Part shown: piece after piece, positions 24,833-38,772 of the stretch
How positions within the stretch are numbered: position 1 is the first letter of the stretch
Layout of the letters: each line of letters begins with the position of its first letter
NCBI GenBank assembly: GCA_026874595.1
Contig: CM049310.1
Coordinates: forward strand, 7,750,001 to 7,814,000
Source: Sipunculus nudus
Lineage: Eukaryota > Annelida > Sipuncula > Golfingiida > Sipunculidae
Length of the DNA stretch: 64,000 bases
Direction of reading: 5' to 3'
Notes under the pieces: model-generated
The model's database searches: none
What the model saw: only the letters and a program-made list of their open reading frames with translations
What the model was told of the DNA's origin: nothing
Program-made: the position numbers and the translations under genes

Positions 24833-25991
24833 ATGAAACGGCTCAGCGCCGTCTACCGTGTAATTCTGAAATTAACTTTCTGTGGCGGCAGCTCATATAA
24901 ACGCATATTATATGCTCGCATTTATGTATATGATACAGTGACAACGCAGGCCTACAGCAAAAATGCATATATTCAATTTATTTTAAAATATAATTTGAGA
25001 ATGAAAATGTTTGTTAATTTAGGAAATTCTTTACATTACAAGCAATATAGGCCCCTATATTTATTTTAAAAGAACATCAAACGTATCAGTAACCTACCAG
25101 TATGGAAGATGTAGCCTATAGGCTATAGGCCTACTCCCATGCATTATCTAGCTAGGCCTATATAATGTTAAGACGAAAATAAAAAATGTGGTATTGATTT
25201 TAGTCCCACATCTACCACTTATAAATGTAATATTCATTTATGTTATATATTGTAAATACCTAATAATCAACAATCAGCTATACGGGCCTATATAGATACC
25301 GTTTATATATATAGGCCGATATATATATAAGCTTGAAAGATTTCAAAATTGCTAATTCAGCGATGTACGTGTGATGACAGGCGCTTGAATTGCTATTAGT
25401 GTAAATTTTAGTTAAATTTGTTGCTTTTCTTGGTCATTTCCTTATAATTAGCCTATTACTTATCTGACATTTTCCTGGCGTTTTTCACACTATATGGTCC
25501 ATCTCTTTATTATTATTTACTTAATATTAGGTTAATTCGTTGAGGTAGATATAAATTTGGCCTATGTCTCACGTAATTATATCTTAATTTTCTCCTTTCC
25601 CGACCACAGCTGTAAATGGATTAAAAGCAAAATCCTCTCTACTTAGGAGAAAGAAAATATTCAAAGTATATGACCCAAGCCTTGGTAGTTTTCCATTCAT
25701 GAGAAAGTAGGCCTAAAGCTAGAACCAGATGCATCTCAATTGGTGATTTTATTAACCCGCGCTAAAGTAACACAATCATGTTAAACACTGCGAGCACAAT
25801 ATACAAAAAAGATCAGTAATTGAATTTAGCGTCTTTAAAGAGTTCTACAAGACTCACGAGTCAAAGTAATTATCGAATCGATTTCTCATTACTAGAATTA
25901 TAGTAGGCCTACGAGAGTGGGCCTGTTTTTCTTTTTTAAAGGCCTGTTTTCTTTTCTAAAGACACTTTATGTGGTTATTTGTGTAGTTTTT
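24833..25991. other. Intergenic region upstream of BBLN
   Basis: AT-rich sequence with repeated TAGGCCTA-like words (for example 25110-25160). No exon is supported. Confidence 0.4.
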
Positions 25992-28900
25992 TAGTTCAGC
26001 TGACTGAAAGTCATCTGAGCTATAGCGATCACTCTTTGTCCGTCGTCCGTCTGTCTGTCTGTCCGTCTGTCTGTCCGTCTGTCTGTCCGTTAACCAGGCA
26101 CAAATCGTAACCGCTAGAACTGGAATCTTCTTACTTGACATCCTGGGAGGTCCATGAAAAATCTCCTTGGAAACCAGAAATTAGGTCTCTGTTACCCATA
26201 TCCTTCGAGCTATGGGGCCCCAAAGTACCCCCCAGAAAAGTCCAAAATTTCATACAAAAACTTCAATATCTCATTAACTACTTGACTGATGGTCATGATT
26301 TTTGGCATACATATTGATCATGAGATGTTCCATCACTTCCTGCAGACTGGTGGCGCCACCTGTATCGTTCAATTTTTTACGAATTTTTTTCTCTATTTTT
26401 GAGACCTTTCAAAATGTAAATATCTGTTAACAAGGCACAAATCGTAAAGACTGGACCTAGAATCTTCATTCTTGACACACTGAGAGACCTATGAAAAGTT
26501 TCCATGGAAACCAGAAATTAGGTCTCTGTTACCCATATTCTTCGAGCTATGGAGCCCCAAAGTACCCCCAAGAAAAGTAAAAAATTTCATACAAAAACTT
26601 CAATATCTCATTAACTACTTGACTGATGGTCATGATTTGTGGCATACATATTGATCATGAGATGTGTCATCACTTCCTGCAGACTGGTGGTGCCACCTAT
26701 ATTGTTCGATTTTTTACGATTTTTTTCCTCTATTTTTGAGACCTTTAAGGATGCTGTCATCTGTTAGCATGGCACAAATCGTAACGACTGGATCTAGAAT
26801 CTTCATTCTTGAAACACTGAGAGGTCCATGAAAAATATCCTTGGAAACCAGAAATTAGGTCTCTGTTAACCATATCCTTCGAGCTATGGGGCCCCAAAGT
26901 ACCCCCCCCCCCCCCCAGAGTAGTCAAAAATTTCATACAAAAACTTCAATATCTCAATAACTACATCACTGATGGTCATGATTTTTGGCATACATATTGA
27001 TTATGAAATGTTCCATCAGTTCCTGCAGACTTGTGGCGCCACCTGTATTGTTTGATTTTTTACGATTTTTTCCTCTATTTTTGAGACCTTTAAGGATGCT
27101 GTCATCTGTTAACGTGGCACAAATCATAACGACTGGACCTAGAATCTTCATTCTCGACACACTGAGAGACCTATGAAAAGTCTCCATGGAAACTAAAATT
27201 AGGTCTCTGTTACCCATATTCTTCGAGCTATGGAGCCCTAAAGTACCCCACAGAAAAGTAAAAAATTTCATACAAAAACTTCAATATCTCATTAACTACT
27301 TGAATGATGGTCATGATTTGTGGCATAACTATTGATCATGAGATGTGTCATCTGTTCCTGCAGACTGGTGGCGCCACCTATATCGTTCGATTTTTTACGA
27401 TTTTTTCCTCTATTTTTGAGACCTTTAAGGATGCTGTCATCTGTTAGCATGGCACAAATAGTAACGACTAGACCTAGAATCTTCATTCTCAACACACTAG
27501 AAGACCTATGAAAAGTCTCCATGGAAACCAGAAATTAGGTCTCTGTTACCCATATCCTTCGAGCTATGGGGCCCCAAAGTACCCCCCAGAGTAGTCAAAA
27601 ATTTCATACAAAAACTTCAATATCTCAATAACTACATCACTGATGGTCATGATTTTTGGCATACATATTGATTATGAGATGTTCCATCAGTTCCTGCAGA
27701 CTGGTGGCGCCACCTATGTTATCTATCAAGAGGGTACAAATTGCAACAACTGGACCTAGAAACTTCATTCTTGTCATGCAAGGAGGCCCATGAAGAGTGC
27801 CTGTGGAAACTTGAAATTAGGTCTCTGTTACCCATATCCTTCAAGCTATAGGACTCTGAAGTATCCCTCAGAATAATGGACAATTTGATACAAAAGCTGA
27901 AGTATCTGAACAACTAATACGGAGATCATCATGATTCTTTGCATGGATATTGACCATTAAGTGTTTTTAGCTCAGCTGACTGTAAGTCATCTGAAGTATC
28001 CCTCAGAATAATGGACAATTTGATACAAAAGCTCAAGTATCTAAACAACTATTGCAGTGATCACCATGATTCTTTGCATGGATATTGATCATGGAATGTG
28101 TCATCAGTTTCTGCAGTATGGTTGCGCCACCTGTATTTTTTTTATTTTTACGAATTTTTTTCTCTATTTTTGAGACCTCATAAGATGCGGTCATCTGTTA
28201 ACATGGCACAAATCGTAACAACTGGACCTAGAATCTTCTCTCTTGACATGCTGAGAGGCCCATGAAAAGTTTCCTTAAAAACTTGAAATTAGGTCTCTGT
28301 TACCCATAACCTCTGAGCTATAGGGCTCCGAAGTACCCCCCAGAATAATGGAAAATTTGATACAAAAGCTCAAGTATCTGAACAATTATTATATTGATCA
28401 CAATGATTCTTTGCATGGATATTGATCATGAAATGTTTCATCAGTTTCTGCATTCTGGTGGCGCCACCTGTATTTTTTCAATTTTTACCTCAGCTGACTG
28501 AAAGTCATCTGAGCTGTAGGGATCACCTTTTGTCTGTCGTCCGTCCGGCCATCCAGGCGTCTGTCTGTTAACAGGGCACAAATCGTAACCGCTAGACCGG
28601 GAATCTTCTTACTTGAAATCCTGGGAGGTCTATGGAAATTCTCCTTGTAAACCTGAAATTAGGTCACTGTGACCTATATTCTTCGAGCTATGGGGTTCTG
28701 AAGTACCCCCCAGAATAATGCAAAATTTAATACAAAAGCTCAAGTATCTGAACAACTAATGCATTAATCACCATGATTCTTTGCATGGATATTGATCATG
28801 GAGTGTTCCATCAATTTCTGGAGATTGGTGGCGCCACCTATATTTTTTTTTATTTTTTACGATTTTTTTTCTCTACTTTTGTGATCTTTAAACATTTGGT

Positions 28901-29674
28901 CATCTGTAAACAGGGCACAAATCACAAATCACTGGACCTAGAATCTTCTGTCCTCACCTCCAGGGAAACCCGAAATAAGGTCCCTGTTACCCATATTCTG
29001 TGAGCTATGGGGCTCTGAAGTACCCCCTAGAATAAAGATTTGGTCATATATTAACAGGGCCCAAATCATAATGACTGGACCTAGAATCTTCTGTCCTCAC
29101 CTCCAGGGAAGCCCATAAAAGGTCTACATGGAAACCCGAAATAAGGTCCCTGTTACCCATATCCTTCATGCTCTGGGGCTCCGAAGTACTCCCCAGAATA
29201 AAGATTTGGTCATCTGTTAACAGAGCACAAATTATAATGACTTGACCTAGAATCTCCTTTCTTGATATGCTGCGAGGCCCCTGAAAAGTCTCCTTGTGCA
29301 CCTGAAATTACATCTCTGTTACCCATATCCTTCATCCTATGCGGCTTTGAAATACCCCCCCCCCCCCCCCCCTCCAGAATAAACATTTGGATTTGTTAAC
29401 AGGGCACAAATCATAATAACTGGACCTAGAATTTTATTTTTTGACATGCTGGGAGACCTCTGAAAAGTCATCTTGTAAACCTTGAAAATAGGTGTCTGTT
29501 ACCCATATCCTTCATGCTACAGAGCTCCATAGTACCCCAATGAATATTGGATGATTTTATACAAAAGGTCAAGTTTTGAAAAAGTATTTCATTCAAATTT
29601 GACATTCAGATGATAAAATTACTTTTGTCAAGGTCTTCCTGGTCAGCTGAGCGTCATGACCCCTGGGTCACTTG
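25992..29674 (+). mobile_element. Composite family A HLE2-like element (A2)
   Basis: It starts with a family A hairpin (TAGTTCAGCTGACT / AGTCATCTGAGCT), a GTCC/GTCT tract, then tandem units of about 338 bp. Each unit ends in CTGGTGGCGCCACCTGTAT or a variant (near 26350, 26689, 27033, 27368, 27703, 28125, 28459, 28829). It ends GGTCAGCTGAGC, then a TGACCCCTGGGTCA palindrome and CTTG. Two further family A heads lie inside (about 27967 and 28492), so the element is composite. It has no coding capacity. It closely matches A4 at 44377-47542. Confidence 0.75.
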
Positions 29675-30689
29675 TTTATGTAGACCTATTAATCTACAAC
29701 GAACAAGTTTCAATAAGATGCGTACACGCTTTCGTATCGTAGCCTCAAATTAACCTTATATTATCAGCTCTTTAGATAGTAGGCCTAATATATTAGTGTG
29801 CATGCACGAAATGTATACATACCATACTCAAATATGTACGAGCACAACATGGGGCCACGTCAACTTATGTGTTCTGCATTTTTAATATGCCGAGTATATA
29901 TTATTTTGTTGTTAAGCATTCCATGTTATAATCGACCTCGGTTGGACCAGAATCCACAGAGCTAACTCAAGTTAGTACAAAGCAACTATTTTATTGAAAC
30001 CAACACAGTCTCCTACATATTGTTTTAAACATTTACAACCAAATGAGACGTTATTCCAGTACTGAAGAAACTGGGCCTATATTTGCCATTTTGTGAACAC
30101 CTTTAATGTCTGCCGCCTGGAATTGAAATCTAACATGTACATTAGTATATTCTTAGTCTATTTTATTTCGGTGACATTTATTCATTTAAAGGCTATATTT
30201 TGTATAACTAGAATATGGACACATTCAGAGAGGGCAGTCCTCTGCCAAGGCAGCTCATTACCCCATATGACGTTGTCAGAATTGCAATATTTTCCCTTTA
30301 AAAAAATTCTGGATCGAGAGGGTGATCCGGAACCCCCCCCCCTCCCCCCACCCCGAATTTTATCAATTGTTCCTTGTATCATTGCCGTTTATTCAGAATT
30401 GATATTATTACTTAAAGAACAAAAATTAATACTCCTTTTGACAAGACATGCCGAACGAAGGAGTGCATATTTACATCGACATTGATAAATCCGGGAATTA
30501 CATGCTAATATATAACTTTTTTATATAAAAGACCAATTGGGTTAAATTATTTGATTGCGCTTGTGTATTTACTGTCGCCGAACACATTCCATCTCCGTCG
30601 GTGGCGACACCTCGCGTCCACATAGAATACTACTTGACCAGCTCTGGGTGGAGAGTTAAAATCACATGACTAAGATTGATCATGTGACC
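29675..30689. other. Intergenic / PhyH promoter side
   Basis: No gene seen. A 130-codon open frame at 30093-30485 has no domain, codon signature or paralog and crosses a poly-C tract; I regard it as chance. Confidence 0.4.
30662..30687. promoter_or_regulatory. Paired TCACATGA / TCATGTGA E-boxes
   Basis: TCACATGA at 30662-30669 and TCATGTGA at 30680-30687 are inverted copies of the same E-box, lying 75-100 bp upstream of the probable first donor of the PhyH gene. The same octamer is paired upstream of BBLN. This is motif evidence only. Confidence 0.35.
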
Positions 30690-30761
30690 AGTGAAAACAT
30701 TCTGAGCTACACATCAAAGAAAAACAACCACTGAAACTGACAAGTTGTTCAGCGAATCGAG
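30690..30761 (+). other. Probable non-coding first exon of the PhyH gene
   Basis: An excellent donor (GAG|GTGAGTGAG at 30762) closes a short ATG-poor stretch just after the E-box pair. The first coding exon (43500-43539) has a good acceptor in front of its ATG, so an upstream leader exon is required; this is the best candidate. The 5' edge is a guess. Confidence 0.4.
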
Positions 30762-32814
30762 GTGAGTGAGCTGTTTGTTGTACAGACTAAACTATAGTTC
30801 ATGTCGTAGTTATGTCATTCCTTGTTCAGTAGTATAGTGATCACATCAAGACATTTTGTAATAGGAGTAAACTCACAATTATTACTGGATATATTTGTCA
30901 GAATCACAGATACAGTTCTGGTATGCATACTTAATTTGTTTTCATCGTTCAACTTTATTCAGAACAAGTGTTTGCGTGACCACCCTTAAATTGTAAGAAT
31001 AATTGAATAATTGAAAGTACATTTAAATAAACCGCAAAGATATATCTCAATCAGTATACGTAAAGCATAATTATGTAAGTTCTTAAAACATTACCTGTGC
31101 AGGTAATACCTGGTATAAATGATATAAACCGAAAACTATATCAGTTATAATTACATATTACTGAGTTATATTGATAAAATAAAAAAAATAAAAACAAACG
31201 AAAACAAATTGATTTACCTAAAGCATTTTTCATGTCATTTTAAGTAAAGCAGTTAATATATATAACTGGTCAGGATGAAGATTTAGTCATCCATTCATGT
31301 ATCACAAGGGCAATGTAATCATTGTACATCAACATTTATTGATTTAAACAGATTGAAGTCAAATTGATTCACAGAACTATACATTACATGTAAAATATAT
31401 TATTAAGGGATAGGTTTGAACATCATATCCAATGTTTGAAAGATAAAAAATGGCTGATGATTTATCGATTAATTGATTGTTTTATGTACCATCTAATACA
31501 GAGAAATCTCCTGTATAGCATTATACGTACCTAAAATATTGACTGAGTAAATTCAGTCTAACTTTGTTCCTAACACTGAAAGGTCAAGGTAATTGCCAGG
31601 ATGTTGACATTTACTTGTTACACAAGGTTAAGTTTTAATGCTGTTCTATGTTCTGTGCCCTGTCTGTCTTATATCCACGACAAAACATCAATATTTTGTC
31701 TTGATAATATGTCTTCTTTGGATGTGCAGGCATAATCATTTGTGATTGATTATGCAGAAACGCAACTTATGTAATTGATTTAAATGTAAAAACAGGACAA
31801 ATCATTGATATGATGTTTGCTTGTATAACAAGTATGAGTGGTAATAATTGATTCTTAAATCATATTCAATGATTGAAAGATAAAAAAGACTGATAATTGA
31901 TTATGATTCCTGTGAAATCTGCTGTAAAGCATTTTACCTAAACTATTGACCATGTTAAATCTTTGTTCTCTGTCCTGTCTTTGTTATATTAATAGCTGAC
32001 AAAATGAGAATATTTTATTTTAATGCAAAAATGTATTGATACCCTTGGCCAAGTGCTTCACCACAATGGTGCACCCTCTGCACCCATGATTGATTGGTCA
32101 TTATCTGCCTGTTGTCACAGATTTCAAAGGTAAAAAAATATGACTGTAAGTGTAACTAGTACATGAATGTGATGTGCTATATATATTCTTCAGGGTTCGT
32201 ACTGTCACATGAGTGTAGATGACACCTGCACACTGATGGGTGCATGATATCTGATGTTTACATAGAAACTACAAAGGTGTAACTATAGCCTGGTGTAACT
32301 GTGAATTGATCCCATTCCATGTAGACATTTACACAGTTTTTTTTGCTGGCAACAATAATTTTCTGACTTTTTAGACCTAAGGCTACATGAAAATACCCAT
32401 TAAGGTAAATCACAAGGGGGTGCACTATGACCCCCACTAGCCCATGGCCTATATGTGTTTATGCATGTATTATATTGATACAGTCAAACATAAATTCATG
32501 TGTGTGTTTCTGTATAAATGTATTCATTATTATGTAACTATGTACATATTTTCTTATAAACATTTCAGTGTTTTATATCTACTTGTTGTTTGGGGGATGA
32601 TATTGTTGATGGGTATTCTTAATGTGTGTAGCTATTTATTTTCATTTAATCTTATACAATATGGTTATGTCTGTGTGAACTGTCTTACAGCAGATGAAAT
32701 GTTCAGTGAATGATGTAGAGCACATTTTGTTTGTGGCATCTCAGATATCTTCACCTCACTCAGGCTGTGTGGGCACTTTAATTTGAATACCACCAGCTGA
32801 TATCTATTTATCAA

Positions 32815-32968
32815 TATATATGTTACAGTCAATGTGTAAAATCAGTCAATTTGTAAATTGCCTGAAATTTTCAGTCAATTTACAAATTGCCTGATTCACT
32901 CAGCCACTTTATAAAGTGACTGAAATTTTCAGGCATTTTACAAATTGACTGAAAAATCAGTCTTTTTA
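32815..32968 (+). repeat. Palindromic MITE-like repeat (M1)
   Basis: It is built from alternating forward and inverted copies of CAGTCAATTTGTAAATTG and CCTGAAATTTTCAG, able to fold into a long hairpin. A reverse-complement copy (M2) flanks C1. It carries no ORF. Confidence 0.6.
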
Positions 32969-33404
32969 TTTGACACCATAACTGAAGTGTGAAAATAATG
33001 AAATATTATTGTTTTAAGGTTACAAAGGTTAAAATGACATTTCATGTATTTCATATATCTTACTCTTACAAAACATTTATACATTTTACATCATTTTATT
33101 GAACAATTTTATAATTTATTTGATCAGAAGTGTACATCTGGCTTAATTCTTGTTCTTGCAGAAATAATTATATCATCATATAAGATGTAAATACTATATT
33201 AACTCAGGGCTCAATTTCCTTATGCACTTTGGGGAGCAGTTTAGGCTGGATGAACCCCTCCCTCAGTGAAGGAAAATTGTCACAAATTTCTGCAATTTTT
33301 GAAACCATTTGGTATAAAATAACTGGGGATAATCTCGTTTCAGAAACAAACAACATATTAAATTGTTTGACCTAAAAAAATTAGAGCAGCAAACATCCTC
33401 TGAG

Positions 33405-33437
33405 AAACCCCCCCCCCCCCTTTGGGTCCGCCGCTGG
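33405..33437 (-). repeat. Possible hAT-like transposon terminus
   Basis: A poly-C tract is followed by TTTGGGTCCGCCGCTG, the reverse complement of CAGCGGCGGACCCAAA. That resembles the terminal inverted repeat style of some hAT-like elements. No matching left terminus was found, so this is a fragment or coincidence. Confidence 0.25.
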
Positions 33438-34396
33438 TATTTCACAATAAAACTTTGAAATCTGCATGGATCATTTAATTTGTGCTTTAATGAATGGGTC
33501 CCATGAACAATGTCACAGAAAAGAGTGAATTATGCCATTTAATCAGTCATTGTGTTAAGTTAGGTATTTCTGAAAGATTACACTCTTATAATATTTTAGG
33601 AAACTGTTACAATTTTATATAAAAAAACTATTTTTATGGCAAAATGACATTCTTTTATTAGTATATATTTTAAATTTTTTTTGGGGGGGGGGGGGGTTGG
33701 GGTGGGGTAATATAGAAATGCCCAACAAGGTCCCCTGCCCCCCCCCCTACTCCTGGGTTCCCCACCAAATTGCACTTCTGTACTCTTTTATTAACATTTG
33801 ACAATTCAACACTTCCAGCCATCTGTTTTTGTTTCTAATCAAAGAATGTGGATTGCAAACTCATTAAAAGTAATAAACACAGTTGGTATAATTATGGTTA
33901 AACTCTGTCCTTTGCAACTCACCTAAGCATATATATCTTAATCATATATTTGATATTAACAACCATGTAACTGCATGTGGTTTTTCTTTAACATTCTACT
34001 GTCTTCATCATTCATTTTACTTAGTATTGCACATTTAAATGTTTTTAATGTGTTATTTGACAATAAGCTTCCATTTGACTTGCTTCTTGTTCTTACATTA
34101 GGGAAGATTTAGCCGTACGAGTTGTGAAATATTGTATGCATATTTTATTGTTATAATAGTCTGCTTATTTCAACTATATGAATCTGGTTATACCCCTCAC
34201 CAGTCTGTGTATTTTTGTCTTATTACGTGATCAGTATCGATCCTTCATAAACAGAATGGTAGACAAAAAACAGCCACAAAGTTTACTTAAAAGTGGCTGG
34301 TTACATTTAATGACAATGTCCGTTTCACAATAATGATATATTAGAAACAACAGACTATTCCATACCGATTCATTCAATGTGTCAAGTAACAGACTG

Positions 34397-36482
34397 GTTT
34401 TTAGTCAATTTGTAAAATGCCTGAAAATTTCAGTCATTGTATCGCCAGACATAGTCTGGAGATACTATGGTTTAGGCACGGTCGCGTTGCGCCGCCGCCT
34501 CAGAGATTTCTTTTGGACACAATAACTCAAAAAAATATTTCACGGATCTTTACCAAACTTGGTATATGTATAGATATGGGTGAGAGGACGACGCCTATTT
34601 AAAATGAGGTCATGACCTCAACTAGGAGAGTGACCTTGACCTTGAATAAGTTCAATTTTGGGGAAAATCACACAAATTCTTAAATATCTCAAGAAAACTT
34701 GCATGGATTGATCCCAAAATCAAGTTGATCGAAGATCATGGATAGGGTTGTCATGTTCCAGAAACTGGTGGCGCCACCTATTATTCTTTACTTGTTTTCA
34801 TGCCGTTTAATATCCCCAAAATTGCTACTTGACAGTACTGTGAGCATAATAAGTCAAAAACTAATAGACAGATTTCTTTCATATTATGCAAATACATAAA
34901 TATGGGTTATGGGATGATGTTTATTTAAATTGGGGTCATGACCTTTCCTATGAGAGTGGCCTTGACCTTGAATATTGCCCTATATGGTGAAAATAGCACT
35001 AAACATTAATTTCTCAATAAGGGATGCATGCATTGGTCCAAAAATCAACTTGACTGAAGATCTTGGATAGGAATGTCATGTACCGGAAACAGGTGGCGCC
35101 ACCTGTTATTCTTTTACTTGTTTTCGTGCCGTTTAATACCCCATCATTGCCACTTAACAGTACATTTATAACCTGTGAGCATTATAAGTCAAAAACTAAT
35201 GGACAGATTTCTTTCATATTATGCATATACATAGACATGGGTTATGGGATGATGTATATATAAATTGGGGTCATGACCTTTCCTATTAGAGTGGCCTTGA
35301 CCCTGAATATTGCCATATATGGTGAAAATTACACAAAATCATTAATATCTCAATAAGGGATGCATGCATTGGTCCAAAAATCAACATGTTCGAAGATCTT
35401 AGAAAGTTTTGCCATGTACCGGAAACAGGTGGCGCCACCTGTTATTCTTTTACTTGTTTTGTGCCGTTTAATACCCCATCATTGCCATTTATCAGTACTG
35501 TGAGCATTATAAGTCAAAAACTAATGGACAAATTTCTTTCATATTATGCATATACATGGATATGGGTTATAGGATGTTTATTTGAATAGGGGTCATGACC
35601 TTTCCAATGAGTGGCCTTGACCTTGAATATTGCCATATATGGTGAAAATCACACAAAATCATTAATTTCTCAATAAGGGATGCATGCATTGGTCCAAAAA
35701 TCAACTTGACCGAAGATCTTGGATAGTAATGTCATGTACCGGAAACAGGTGGCGCCACCTGTTATTCTTTTACTTGTTTTCGTGCCGTTTAATACCCCAT
35801 CATTGCCACTTAACAGTACATTTATAACCTGTGAGCATTATAAGTCAAAAACTAATGGACAAATTTCTTTCATATTATGCATATACATGGATATGGGTTA
35901 TAGGATAATGTTTATTTGAATAGGGGTCATGACCTTTCCAATGAGTGGCCTTGACCTTGAATATTGCCATATATGGTGAAAATCACACAAAATCATTAAT
36001 TTCTCAATAAGGGATGCATTGATTGGTCCATAAATCAACTTGAACAAAGATCTTGGATAGTGTTGTTATGTACGGGAAACAGGTGGTGCCACCTGTTATT
36101 CTTTTACTTGTTTTCGTGCCGTTTAATACCCCATCATTGCCATCACTATTTTGAGCATTATAAGTCAAAAACTAATGAACAGATTTCTTGCATATACATA
36201 GACATGGGTTAGGGGATGATGTATATTGAAATTTGGATCATGACCTTTTCTATGAGAATGACCTTTTCTATGAGTGTGGTCTGATATTAATTGTTGCTGA
36301 AGATGGGGGGCCTATTCTTAAAGGGGGGGGGATTAATTGTCTGGGGATACTATGGCACCTGCGGTGCCAAGAAATATCTAGTTTTATAAAGAGCCTAAGT
36401 GAATCAGGCAATTTGTAAATTGACTGAAAATTTAAGGCAATTTACAAATTGACTGATTTTACACATTGACTGTAACATATAT
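34397..36482 (-). repeat. MITE-like repeat M2, split by C1
   Basis: The two parts, 34397-34436 and 36382-36482, read together as the reverse complement of M1: GCCTGAAAATTTCAGTCA, then TTTTATAAAG, then GTGAATCAGGCAATTTG. They are interrupted exactly where C1 sits. Confidence 0.65.
34437..36381 (+). mobile_element. Family C HLE2-like element (C1)
   Basis: It starts TTGTATCGCCAGAC, which folds with the following GTCTGGAGATAC. It contains tandem units of about 320-336 bp, each with GGTGGCGCCACC or a one-base variant (34767, 35092, 35428, 35748, 36082). It ends with GTCTGGGGATAC (36339-36350), a GGCACC-TGC-GGTGCC hairpin (36354-36368) and AAGAAATATCTAG. The 3' hairpin plus CTAG end and asymmetric inverted repeats are the hallmarks of Helitron2/HLE2. 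It is 1,945 bp with no coding capacity. Confidence 0.8.
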
Positions 36483-36584
36483 AAGGCATTTTGAATAGTA
36501 TCTGTATCACCCAAAGCCTGCTCTAAGTTGAGATTTAAAATATGATCTGAATAAAATGTTGGTAATGACAGAGTTATATTCATA

Positions 36585-36834
36585 GTGTTAATATATATAA
36601 TAATAATGTGCATGGTGTTAATAATAATATGCATATAAGTGTATATATAATAATATGCATGATGTTAACTAAAATATGCATAGTATTAATTTTTATAATA
36701 ATATGCATGGTGTAAATAATTATATGCATAGTGTAAATGTATATAATATTATGCATGGTGTTAATAATAATATTCATAGTGTTAATATATATAATAAATT
36801 ATTATGTATGGTGTTAAAAATAATATGCATAGTG

Positions 36835-36893
<59 letters not shown>
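36585..36893. repeat. ATATGCAT-containing minisatellite plus (TA)n
   Basis: Degenerate tandem copies of a unit with ATATGCATAGTGTTAAT and TATATAATAA run to about 36838, followed by an uninterrupted (TA)n tract to about 36892. The apparent His/Ile/Asn-rich ORFs here are repeat artefacts. Confidence 0.75.
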
Positions 36894-36896
<3 letters not shown>

Positions 36897-37681
36897 GTGT
36901 ATCGGGTGTATGTGTATTTCAGGTTGGTAACTCACAAACCAAAATTTAATAATAATAATGTTGACCACATATATAAAATTGACATCTATAAAATGAAGGC
37001 AGAAACATTTGAAGACCAGAGTTGTACCCAGTCACTTTGATTTGTCAGAGGAGACATCACTGTTGTTCTTGTCATAAGACAAGAAAAAGATCAATAAACC
37101 AGATGGATTGACTGATTTTATACCAATCCCTGGGACACTTTACAGTCTTGTTATTGATAATTGTTTGATTTGCCTTGACTGTGTATTGATAGTCAGGTGT
37201 CAGACCAAAAGTTTATCTTAAATGGACTGGTTGTGTGACTAACTTCACGTCTAACCTCACTTATAACAAAGGTAAGGAGAGGGTTTGTTTTCCTTCTTGT
37301 TAAACTAGAACCTATGACAGTTTCAATACTGAGAGTAAAACTATTTTGTTTTTGGTTCTTTGTGTGTATGTGTATGTATTCCCTTCTCTGTATTACTCTG
37401 TAACACTATCACAGGTGCTTAATGGTGAGATTTTACATATTTGTGAAATATTTAAGTAATGGTATTTAAAAGGCTACAATGCCTTTTTCAGTAAAATTGT
37501 ATTTTCAAGGCTATCTAAACTTGAGTGTAAACTTTTAAATCGGCCATAACATAAGAAAGATATTCACATCAGCCTATATATATCAATTTACTACAATGTG
37601 CTTATACTATTTTCCTCATATTAGATTAAACAATAAAACAAGCAACTGAGGGTGCTTTGCAGGACTGATGTCAACACTAAC

Positions 37682-38772
37682 TTTTTAGCTCAGCTGACTG
37701 TCCGTTAACAGGGTATATATTGGAACCACTGGACCTTGTATATTCTTACTTGACAACCAATGAGGTCCATGAAAAGTCACCTTGGGAACTTGAAATTAAG
37801 TCTCTGTTGCCCTTATCCTCTGAGCTATGAGGCTGATCAGCAGTACCCCCCAGAATAATTAAAAATTTGATACAAAAGCTCAAGGATCTGAAATACTAAG
37901 GCATTGATTACCATGATTCTTTGCATGCATATTCATCATATAGTGTTTCATTAGTTTCTGCAGACAGGTGGCCCCACCTGGATTTTTTTCTAATTTTAAT
38001 GCATTTTTCCTCTTTTTTGGAGACCTTTAAATATGTGATTGCCTATTAACAGGGCACAAATAGTAATCACTTGACCTAAAATAATCTAAATTGACATCCT
38101 GGGAGGTTCATGAAAAGTCTCCTAGGAAACCTGAAATTAGGTCTCTGTTACCTATATCCTCTGAGCTATGGGGCTCAAGACACCCCCCCCCCCCCCCCGA
38201 ATAATTAAAAATTTGATACAAAAGCTTCATTATCTTAACAATTAATGCATTGATCACCATGATTCTTTGCATGCATATTGATCATGGAATGTTACTTGAG
38301 TTCTTGCAGACTCAGGTGGCTTCACCTGGAATTTTCTGAATTTTTACGCATTTTTTTCTCCATTTTTGATACCTTTAAAGATGTGGTCGTCCGTTTACAG
38401 GGCACATATCGTTACCACTGGACCTAGAAAGTTATAACTTGATATCCTGGGAGATCCATTAAAATTTTCCTTGGAAACTAGAAGTTAGGTCTCAGTTACC
38501 TATTTTCTCCGAGCTATGGGGCTTCTAAATACCCCCTAGAATAATTGGAAATTTGATACCAAAGCAGGGCACAAATCATAACCATTGTACCTAGAATCTT
38601 CTTACCTGACATCCTGAGAGATCCTTTAAAGTTCACTACAAAAACCTGAAATTAGGTCCCTGTTACCTATATCCTCTGAGCTAACAGGCTTGAAAGTAGC
38701 CCCAGAACATTAAAAGTTTGATACAAAAGCTCCATTATCTGAACAACAAGTGCATTGATCACCATGATTTTT
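37682..38772 (+). mobile_element. Family A element 5' part (A3)
   Basis: The TTTTTAGCTCAGCTGACTGT head is followed by family A units (the 'gggcacaaat', 'ctctgttacctatatcc' and 'caccatgatt' words) with degenerate palindromes near 37968 and 38310. The text stops at 'caccatgatt', where D2 begins; in other copies that word is followed by 'ctttgcat'. Confidence 0.65.

Noticed and set aside
26966-27271. Repeated ~60-100-codon frames in family A units (also at 45689-45994, 59113-59325)
   Set aside because: Their recurrence comes from copied repeat units; the frames shift and stop between units and carry no known domain.
25992-29674. CRISPR-like array or tandem satellite
   Set aside because: Units are about 338 bp with drifting sequence, bounded by transposon-type ends in a eukaryotic intergenic region.
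30093-30485. 130-codon open frame upstream of PhyH
   Set aside because: It crosses a poly-C tract that yields a Pro run and has no domain or codon signal.
37235-37275. Extra non-coding PhyH exon ending at AAAG|GTAAGG
   Set aside because: The donor is good but there is no clear acceptor or independent support; left as a possibility only.
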